From contig DASTBT010000066.1 of the NCBI GenBank assembly GCA_035711865.1, positions 1 through 12,063 of the forward strand: a stretch of DNA of 12,063 nucleotides, read 5' to 3'. Shown piece after piece: positions 7,260 to 12,063 of this stretch; positions within the stretch are counted from its first letter, which is position 1, and every line of letters begins with the position of its first letter. The position numbers and the translations under genes are program-made. The notes under the pieces were generated by a model, which did not search any database, had not been told where the DNA came from, and saw only the letters and a program-made list of their open reading frames with translations. Source of the stretch: JAOUEA01 sp035711865 (GTDB taxonomy: Bacteria > Actinomycetota > UBA4738 > HRBIN12).

Positions 7260-8060
7260 TCAGGCCGCCCCCGGCCGCTCGATCCCGTCGGCGAACAGCT
7301 CGCGGAGGTCGGCGGCGATGTAGGTCGGCGGCGTCGACGATGCGTGAGCCTCGGGCGCCGTGCTGATGCCGGTGAGGACCAGCATGGAATCCCAGCCGAC
7401 GCCGATGGCTCCCGCTATGTCGGTGTCGAGGCGATCGCCGATCAGCAGCGGCCGTCCGCCGCCGGCGCGCTCGAGCGCCGTGTGCAGGAGCGGCGGGTAC
7501 GGTTTGCCGATCACCTCGCCTCGCACGCCCGTCGTGGTCTCGATCGCCGCGAGCAGGGCGCCGGCACCCGGCCACTTGGTGCCGTCGGCCGCCGGGAAGG
7601 AGGAGTCGGGGTTGGTCGCGACGAGCGCAGCCCCTCGCTCGACGAGCACCGACGCCACGCGGAGCTTCGTGTAGTCGGCGTCCCGATCCCAGCCGACGAC
7701 GACCACGTCGGCCGCGGCCGGTTCGCCGGCGAGGACCTCGATGCCGGCCTGTGTCAGCGCCGCGATGATGCCGGGACCCCCGACCGCGAACACCCGCCGG
7801 ACGCCACGGTCCGCGAGCACCGAGGCGGTCGCGAGGGCGGATGTCTCCACCTCGACCTCGTCGGCGTCCACGCCCACGGAACGCAGCCGCTCGGTCACCT
7901 TCGAGGGTGTTCGGGCGGAGTTGTTCGTGACGAACGCGACGCGTTTGCCCAGCTCGCGGAGCCGCGCGACCGAGTCGGCCGCATGTGGCACGGGATCGGA
8001 CCCCCGATAGAGCACACCGTCGAGATCGAACAGGAACGCGTCGTACGCCTCGGCGATCAC
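7260..8060 (-). CDS. HAD-superfamily IIA phosphatase (NagD / phosphoglycolate phosphatase-like)
   Basis: Predicted Mg-dependent phosphatase using a phospho-aspartate intermediate. From GTG at 8060 it is 266 residues. Motif I is FDLDGVLY (11-18) with nucleophile D12 and acid/base D14. Motif II is VTNNSARTP (44-52). Motif III lysine is K186 in VIGKPYPPLL, and motif IV is IGDRLDTDI (207-215) with D209 and D213. The C2-type cap between about 70 and 185, and GKP before GDRxxTDI, are typical of class IIA enzymes such as NagD and 4-nitrophenyl phosphatase-like proteins; substrate cannot be told. M. tuberculosis Rv1692, of the same family and near tlyA, was reported as a glycerol 3-phosphate phosphatase. 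The start is chosen because motif I lies just inside and GAGGGG (8070-8075) is 9 bases upstream; the frame stays open to 8192 but that would run into the divergent gene. Confidence 0.93.
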   Translation of the reverse strand: MIAEAYDAFLFDLDGVLYRGSDPVPHAADSVARLRELGKRVAFVTNNSARTPSKVTERLRSVGVDADEVEVETSALATASVLADRGVRRVFAVGGPGIIAALTQAGIEVLAGEPAAADVVVVGWDRDADYTKLRVASVLVERGAALVATNPDSSFPAADGTKWPGAGALLAAIETTTGVRGEVIGKPYPPLLHTALERAGGGRPLLIGDRLDTDIAGAIGVGWDSMLVLTGISTAPEAHASSTPPTYIAADLRELFADGIERPGAA

Positions 8061-8106
8061 CCTTCGTGGCCCCTCACGCGGTGAACGGCCCGGGCGGAGC
8101 CTCGGC

Positions 8107-8115
8107 TGATATACA
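8107..8115 (+). promoter_or_regulatory. Extended -10 promoter candidate for the DUF1015 gene
   Basis: TGA-TATACA lies in the only AT-rich spot of the 61-base divergent gap and ends 6 bases before the GTG at 8122. It matches TGn plus four of six bases of TATAAT. The spacing would place the transcript start at or next to the GTG, a leaderless message; only a weak AAGG (too close) could serve as a ribosome-binding site. The same AT spot read on the minus strand (TATATC) could serve the HAD gene with a leader of about 40 bases. Confidence 0.5.
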
Positions 8116-8121
8116 AGGTGC

Positions 8122-9333
8122 GTGCCTCGCCTCTCCCCGTTCCGCGGACTCGTGTTCGACACGGCCGTGACCGGCCCGCTGGACCGGGTCACCGCCCCGC
8201 CGTACGACGTTATCAGTGACCGACTCCGACTCGGTTACCTGCGGGCCAGTCCCTTCAGCGTGGTCCACCTCGATCTCGCGGAAGGCTCTGAGGACCCTCG
8301 CGACCCCGCGAGCCGGTACGCGAAGGCGGCGGGGCTGCTCGCGGACTGGGAGCGCCGCGGCGCTGTGCGGCGCGCCGGGGAGGCCTGCTACTACGCCTAC
8401 GAGATGACGCCCTCCCGTGGAGGCACCTCGCCGGTTCGCGGCCTGATCTGCGCGATGGATCTCGAGGAATGGGGCGGCACCATCCTGCCCCACGAGCAGG
8501 TCATGGACGGGCCGATCCGGGATCGGCTGGCGCTGTTGCGGGCCACCCGGACCCATCTCTCCCCGGTCTTCGGCACGATCGACGGCCCGGACGATCGGCT
8601 CGACGCGTGGATCGGGGCCGCGGCCGCCGGCCGGACCGCGTTCGAGGCCCTCGACGAACAAGGTGTGCTGCATCGGATGTGGCCCGTGCACCCGGACGCG
8701 GTCGATCTCACGCATCTCGCCGATCGCTTCTTGCTGATCGCCGACGGCCATCATCGCTACGCCACCGCCCTGGCGTATCGGAATGAACGACGCCGGGCCG
8801 AGGGACCCGGGCCGTGGGACTCGGTGCTCACGCTCGTGGTCGACGCGACCGCGGAACATCTGCCCGTGCTGCCGTTCCACCGGGTCCAACTGGCGGGCCC
8901 CGTCCCGGCGAACGGCAGCCCGAAGCCTTCCCTGGAGGAGACCCTCGGCGCGTTGGACGACGAGCGGCCCACCGTGGGCATCGCGACCGCCGGACCCGGG
9001 GGTGAGATCACCTATCAGGTGCGATCGCTCGATGGCGAGGCGCCGGCCGTTCGCGCGCTGCACGAGGAGCTTCTCGACGAGATCGCTCCTGCAGGTTCGC
9101 TGCGCTACACGCACGATGTCGCCGCGGCGGTCGCGGCGCTGCGCGACGGAGATGCGGTCGCAGCGTATCTGCTGCCCCCCACGACGACGCGACGGATCCG
9201 AGCCGTGGTCGAACGCGGCGAGCGACTGCCGCCCAAGTCGACCTATTTCTGGCCCAAGCCACGGACCGGCATGGTCATGATGCCGCTGGACCGGGGCCCC
9301 GCTCCGCCGAAGGTTCGGCCTCGAGCTTCTTGA
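8122..9333 (+). CDS. DUF1015 family protein (PF06245)
   Basis: A 403-residue protein of a widespread family of unestablished function. Family signatures are visible: the N-terminal LSPFRGLVFD and APPYDVIS; ILPHEQVMDGPIRDRLALLRAT (from about residue 121, with H124); the core DGHHRYATALAYRNE (about 208-222); and the end KSTYFWPKPRTGMVMMPLD. The DGHHR motif resembles the catalytic motif of ParB/sulfiredoxin-fold enzymes, so a nucleotide-dependent activity is possible, but that is inference. The canonical C-terminus is reached near 9290; the last ~15 residues are a Pro/Arg/Ala tail lying antisense over the SSB-like gene's 3' end. The GTG start matches the family N-terminus and has no good Shine-Dalgarno, agreeing with leaderless translation. 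It stands alone on the plus strand, divergent from the HAD gene. Confidence 0.93.
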   Translation: MPRLSPFRGLVFDTAVTGPLDRVTAPPYDVISDRLRLGYLRASPFSVVHLDLAEGSEDPRDPASRYAKAAGLLADWERRGAVRRAGEACYYAYEMTPSRGGTSPVRGLICAMDLEEWGGTILPHEQVMDGPIRDRLALLRATRTHLSPVFGTIDGPDDRLDAWIGAAAAGRTAFEALDEQGVLHRMWPVHPDAVDLTHLADRFLLIADGHHRYATALAYRNERRRAEGPGPWDSVLTLVVDATAEHLPVLPFHRVQLAGPVPANGSPKPSLEETLGALDDERPTVGIATAGPGGEITYQVRSLDGEAPAVRALHEELLDEIAPAGSLRYTHDVAAAVAALRDGDAVAAYLLPPTTTRRIRAVVERGERLPPKSTYFWPKPRTGMVMMPLDRGPAPPKVRPRAS

Positions 9334-9619
9334 TGCCGCTCGCGACCACCTCGGTGAGGCTGCGAGCTCCGGCGCCGCTTCGGTAGAAGCGACGGACCAG
9401 CTGCCCGTGCACGAGCACGTGATCGCCCTTCGTGAGCGTCTCGAGCGCCCGCGCGCCGACCGTCGCGTGCCACGCCGCGACCGGGAGGGGGAGGAGACGC
9501 CTGCCCGTCTCCGGAACGGAGACCCGAAGCTCGGTCACCTCGTCGCCCGACGGCATCCGGCGTTGGACCGGATCGGCCGAGATGGTGCCCGCGAGCACGA
9601 CGACGTTGACCGTCACCAT
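9275..9619 (-). CDS. Single-stranded DNA-binding protein-like (OB fold)
   Basis: A 114-residue SSB-family protein expected to bind single-stranded DNA. The OB fold is recognisable: VVVLAGTISADPVQRRMPSG, then TELRVSVPE, VAAWHATVGARALETLTKGDHVLVHGQL, and SLTEVVASGIKKLE near residues 88-100. It ends in an Ala/Pro/Gly tail (PSAERGPGPAAS) and lacks both the long linker and the acidic DDxIPF-type tip that replicative SSBs use to recruit partners. It is therefore more like an accessory SSB (SsbB-like) than the essential one. ATG at 9619 is fixed by AGGAGG just upstream; the frame extends to 9790 but would run through the divergent gene. The last 59 bases overlap the 3' end of the convergent DUF1015 gene. 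The partner-binding statement rests on the known family, not on this sequence. Confidence 0.87.
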   Translation of the reverse strand: MVTVNVVVLAGTISADPVQRRMPSGDEVTELRVSVPETGRRLLPLPVAAWHATVGARALETLTKGDHVLVHGQLVRRFYRSGAGARSLTEVVASGIKKLEAEPSAERGPGPAAS

Positions 9620-9623
9620 GGCT

Positions 9624-9629
9624 CCTCCT
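9624..9629 (-). promoter_or_regulatory. Ribosome-binding site of the SSB-like gene
   Basis: A consensus AGGAGG on the minus strand, 4 bases before the ATG at 9619, chooses the 114-residue start over the 171-residue open frame. It is the best Shine-Dalgarno match I found in the window and contrasts with the SD-less divergent gene 80 bases away. Confidence 0.8.
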
Positions 9630-9647
9630 CGTTCGATTCGCGAAGGA

Positions 9648-9653
9648 CGATAG
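9648..9653 (-). promoter_or_regulatory. Possible -10 for the SSB-like gene
   Basis: TATCGT fits TAnnnT and would give a transcript start near 9641 with a leader of about 20 bases that includes the AGGAGG. No -35 match was found at the expected spacing. Confidence 0.35.
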
Positions 9654-9682
9654 TGGCTGCCTCCGACACGGGGCTCGGCGTC

Positions 9683-9691
9683 TGCCAGACT
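9683..9691 (+). promoter_or_regulatory. Extended -10 promoter candidate for the MBL-fold gene
   Basis: TGC-CAGACT ends 7 bases before the GTG at 9699. It keeps the TG extension, A2 and T6 of the -10 but has C at the first position, so it is weaker than the pyrG element. No Shine-Dalgarno precedes the GTG, so a leaderless message starting at the GTG is the simplest reading. Confidence 0.38.
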
Positions 9692-9698
9692 CGATCGC

Positions 9699-10667
9699 GT
9701 GACCGAAGCCGCTCGACGCCCGGCCCTCGCCGACGTCGCCGATGGGGTGACGATGGTCGACACACTGATGACCGGCGAACCGGAATTCAACGCCGTCTAC
9801 GTGCTCTCCGGTGACGAGCCCGCCTTGATCGAAACGGGCCCGGGCGCCGACCTGGCCCTCGTGCTCGAAGCCCTCGACCGGCTCGGCATCGGGTCACGCG
9901 ACCTCGCCCACATCATCGTCACCCACATCCACCTGGACCACGCGGGGGCTGCGGGCGCGCTGGCCGATCGCTTCCCCCGGGCGACGGTTCGCGTCCACGA
10001 ACGGGGGGCGCCGCACCTCGCGGACCCCGGGAAGCTCATCGCCAGCACCGCGCGGACCTACGGCGAGGATCGCATGCGGTCGTTCTTCGGCGACACGGAG
10101 CCGGTTCCCGCCTCGCGGGTGCGAGCGGTCGCCGACGGCGACCGGATCCCACTCGGGAGCCGCGAACTCGACGTCGTGCATACCCCCGGGCACGCGTCCC
10201 ATCACGTGGCCTTACACGACTCGGGCAGCGGAGCCCTCTTCACCGGCGAGGCGATCGGCTCGCATCTGCCCTGGGGTCCCGCGTTCCGACCGGCGCTGCC
10301 TCCCCCGGAGGTCGACGTCGAGGCCGCACTCGACAGCATCGAGCGCATCCGCAAACGTCACGCGACGGGCCTGCTCACCTCGCACTTCGGCCCGGTGCTC
10401 GACCCGGCCGAGGCATGTGACGCGGCGGCGGCGCACATCGGCTCATGGGCCGAGGTCGTCCGGCGCATCCTCACCGATCGACCCGACGCCACCGCCGGGA
10501 CGGTCGCCGACGAACTCGAAGCCCTCGCGGCGAGCGAGTTCGAGGCAGAGGCCGGCCGGCCGATCGACATGGCGCGGTACGACGCCATCGGATCGATCGC
10601 GATGAACGCCGCCGGCCTCTCGAGGTATTGGCGGAAGCGCTGGGAACGCGAAGCGCAGGAGCTCTAG
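9699..10667 (+). CDS. Metallo-beta-lactamase-fold hydrolase
   Basis: A 322-residue MBL-superfamily metallohydrolase of the glyoxalase-II-like type; substrate unknown. Metal-site motifs in order: VTHIHLDHAG with H76, H78, D80 and H81; HTPGHASHH (161-169) with H165 as the expected third-strand ligand; FTGEAIG (181-187), where the usual bridging Asp is Glu184; and SHFGP with H229. After about residue 240 a helical C-terminal region (AEVVRRILTDRPDATAGTVADELEAL, ending in RYWRKRWEREAQEL) resembles the small helical tail of many MBL hydrolases. All other ligands are present, so an active dinuclear enzyme is likely. No signal peptide, hence cytosolic. The GTG start gives MTEAARRPALADVADGVTMVDT, after which the family fold begins at once. 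It is divergent from the SSB-like gene and its stop overlaps that of the convergent TPR gene. Confidence 0.93.
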   Translation: MTEAARRPALADVADGVTMVDTLMTGEPEFNAVYVLSGDEPALIETGPGADLALVLEALDRLGIGSRDLAHIIVTHIHLDHAGAAGALADRFPRATVRVHERGAPHLADPGKLIASTARTYGEDRMRSFFGDTEPVPASRVRAVADGDRIPLGSRELDVVHTPGHASHHVALHDSGSGALFTGEAIGSHLPWGPAFRPALPPPEVDVEAALDSIERIRKRHATGLLTSHFGPVLDPAEACDAAAAHIGSWAEVVRRILTDRPDATAGTVADELEALAASEFEAEAGRPIDMARYDAIGSIAMNAAGLSRYWRKRWEREAQEL

Positions 10668-10676
10668 TCGAGCTCC
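10658..10676. terminator. Hairpin over the shared stop codons of the MBL and TPR genes
   Basis: A perfect 7-base inverted repeat (ggagctc / gagctcc) with a 5-base loop, tagtc. Both convergent stops fall on it: TAG at 10665-10667 on plus and TAG at 10666-10664 on minus. It may be a short bidirectional terminator; there is no T-run on either side, so this rests on position and symmetry. Confidence 0.4.
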
Positions 10677-11353
10677 GCGAGGCGCTCGGCCACGTCGAAG
10701 GCCGTGGCGTCGTGCCGCATGATCTTCCGGAACTCCTCGGCCGCCTCGTCGCGCCGTCCGGCCTTCTCCAGGATGTCGCCACGCACGTACCACAGCCGCA
10801 GCGTGTACGGCTCCGAGACGGACCCGCGCGTGCGGGCCCTCGACAGGAACGCGAGTGCCTCGGCGAACCTTCCCTGGTCCGCCAGGGCCGACGCGGCGAC
10901 GATCACCGCCTCGGCCTTCGCCTCGTTGGGAGCCTTCCCGCGGAGCTCCTCCTCGGCGAGGGGCACCGCCTCGTGCGGCTTCCCCAGCGCGCGCAGGCAG
11001 TCGGCGATCACGTGATTCTGATCGGCGCGTCCGCTCAGACGCCGATACGCCTTCAGCTCCGTCAGCGCCTCGGACCATCGTTGCTGCCCGTAGAGGGCCA
11101 GCCCCAACACCTCGCGCACCGAGGCAGACCGAGGTGCCAGAACCTTCGCCTTGTTCGCCTCGGCCGCGGCGGCGCCGGTGTCGCCGCGTTCCAGCAGCTC
11201 GGCGGCCCGGCCGAGCCTGGAGAGCGCGTCGCCGACCCGCGTCGGCTTCGTCACGCGCTGGACCTCGTCGACGACCTCGCGCGGCAGATCCGAGCGAGGG
11301 GCGGAGCGGCCTCGTTTGTGGCCTCCCGGCCGGGGCGTGAGGGCTTTGGGCAT
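10664..11353 (-). CDS. Tetratricopeptide-repeat protein
   Basis: A 229-residue soluble protein of helical repeats, probably a protein-interaction scaffold; partners unknown. The first ~35 residues are basic and Pro-rich (MPKALTPRPGGHKRGRSAPRS). After that come TPR-like helix pairs with the usual small and aromatic positions: AAELLERGDTGAAAAEANKAKVLAP, VREVLGLALYGQQRWSEALTELKAY, VIVAASALADQGRFAEALAFLSRA and LWYVRGDILEKAGRRDEAAEEFRKIM. M. tuberculosis Rv1691, upstream of the Rv1692-tlyA block, is also a TPR-type protein as I recall, so this may be its counterpart displaced by three intervening genes. ATG at 11353 is 9 bases after a TAGTCT -10-like element, with no clear Shine-Dalgarno, so the mRNA leader would be only two or three bases. 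It lies directly downstream of the 5S terminator on the same strand. Confidence 0.88.
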   Translation of the reverse strand: MPKALTPRPGGHKRGRSAPRSDLPREVVDEVQRVTKPTRVGDALSRLGRAAELLERGDTGAAAAEANKAKVLAPRSASVREVLGLALYGQQRWSEALTELKAYRRLSGRADQNHVIADCLRALGKPHEAVPLAEEELRGKAPNEAKAEAVIVAASALADQGRFAEALAFLSRARTRGSVSEPYTLRLWYVRGDILEKAGRRDEAAEEFRKIMRHDATAFDVAERLAELD

Positions 11354-11362
11354 GAGGCATCC

Positions 11363-11368
11363 AGACTA
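11363..11368 (-). promoter_or_regulatory. -10 candidate for the TPR gene
   Basis: TAGTCT on the minus strand fits TAnnnT and ends 9 bases before the ATG at 11353, so transcription would begin within two or three bases of the start codon. It lies between the rRNA terminator and the gene, which would give the TPR gene its own promoter. Confidence 0.4.
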
Positions 11369-11392
11369 GACGGGTGGAGCGGCGTCGGGCCG

Positions 11393-11428
11393 AGAAAGGA
11401 ACGAGCCGCCCTGAGGGCGGCTCGTTCC
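11393..11428 (-). terminator. Intrinsic terminator of the rRNA operon
   Basis: A perfect 14-base inverted repeat (arms 11398-11411 and 11415-11428, beginning GGAACGAGCC) with a 3-base TCA loop on the minus strand, followed by TTTCT. It begins 7 bases after the 5S 3' end. There is no T-run on the plus-strand side, so it acts for the minus-strand operon. Confidence 0.9.
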
Positions 11429-11435
11429 GAAGGAT

Positions 11436-11554
11436 GTCCCGGCGGCGACCTACTCTCCCACCAAGTCGCCCTGGCAGTACCATCGGCGCTGGAGGGCTTC
11501 ACTTCCGGGTTCGGGATGGGACCGGGTGTTTCCCCTCCGCTGTGGCCACCGAAA
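11436..11554 (-). rRNA. rrf: 5S ribosomal RNA
   Basis: About 119 bases, whole. Recognised by the conserved blocks CCCATCCCGAACCCGGAAG, GCCGATGGTACTGCC and GTGGGAGAGTAGGTCGCCGC. Helix I forms between CGGTGGC at the 5' end and GCCGCCG at the 3' end, with one G-U pair. Ends are set from that helix and may be off by one to three bases. It follows 23S in the usual bacterial order. Confidence 0.96.
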
Positions 11555-11650
11555 CGGTGGTTCCCGCCAGCCGTGGAACGGCCGGCGAGACGACATCGAG
11601 GGTGCGACCCTCGAGCAGAGCTCGAAGGAACGCGATAGCGAGCGCGAGCT
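11555..11650 (-). other. 23S-5S internal transcribed spacer with hairpins
   Basis: About 95 bases with no tRNA. It holds a perfect 8-base hairpin (tcgagggt / accctcga, loop gcg, 11596-11614) and an RNA stem GCCGGCCG / CGGCTGGC with one G-U pair (about 11565-11585). These are likely processing structures. The spacer's last bases also pair with the 5' end of 5S (CCACCG-TTT-CGGTGG, 11547-11561). Confidence 0.8.

Positions 11651-12063
<413 letters not shown>

Noticed and set aside
6315..8084. Plus-strand open frame of 589 codons opposite tlyA, the phasin-like gene and the HAD gene
   Set aside because: Same reasons: antisense shadow of conserved genes, no recognisable domain.
8074..9114. Minus-strand 346-codon open frame opposite the DUF1015 gene
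   Set aside because: The plus strand carries all DUF1015 signatures; the minus product shows none and would start inside the opposing gene.
10445..11638. Plus-strand open frame across the TPR gene and 5S rRNA
   Set aside because: It runs through a 5S gene, a terminator and a TPR gene on the other strand, so it cannot be a real coding region.

Overview
The window is very GC-rich and is tightly packed with bacterial housekeeping genes. The organism is most likely a member of the Actinomycetota. The strongest evidence is the minus-strand order tlyA - nadK - recN - pyrG - Nudix hydrolase - ald. From memory, Mycobacterium and Streptomyces keep much of this order (Mtb has tlyA-ppnK-recN-..-pyrG-Nudix; Streptomyces has ald beside the Nudix gene). 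The 5S/23S sequences and the frequent GTG starts also fit. I could not run a search, and genus or class is not resolvable by eye.

Layout. Positions 1-8060 are almost wholly minus-strand genes. Read in the direction of transcription (right to left) they are: a HAD-IIA sugar/nucleotide phosphatase, a small phasin-like coiled-coil protein with a basic tail, tlyA (rRNA 2'-O-methyltransferase), nadK, recN, pyrG, a Nudix ADP-sugar pyrophosphatase, and alanine dehydrogenase, which is cut by the left edge a few residues before its C-terminus. Spacings are short (tlyA/nadK overlap by 4 bases; nadK-recN, pyrG-Nudix and phasin-tlyA gaps are 9-12 bases), so most of this is probably one or two operons. 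A separate promoter candidate lies just before pyrG.

Positions 8061-11353 hold four genes in alternating directions. A DUF1015 protein (+) is divergent from the HAD gene. A small SSB-like protein (-) overlaps the DUF1015 tail. An MBL-fold hydrolase (+) is divergent from the SSB-like gene. A TPR protein (-) is convergent with the MBL gene, their stop codons sharing a CTAG inside a hairpin.

Positions 11393-12063 are the 3' part of an rRNA operon on the minus strand: the last ~410 bases of 23S, a ~95-base spacer, 5S, and a near-perfect intrinsic terminator. 16S would lie beyond the right edge.

I see no mobile element, CRISPR array, tRNA, toxin-antitoxin pair or defence system, and no clear candidate for an undescribed system. 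The more interesting signals are small: a recurring -10-like motif 7-10 bases before start codons that lack a Shine-Dalgarno (apparent leaderless genes), convergent gene tails with shared hairpins, and a few substitutions at normally conserved positions (MBL bridging Asp to Glu, NadK Asn to Lys, TlyA linker Trp to Tyr).
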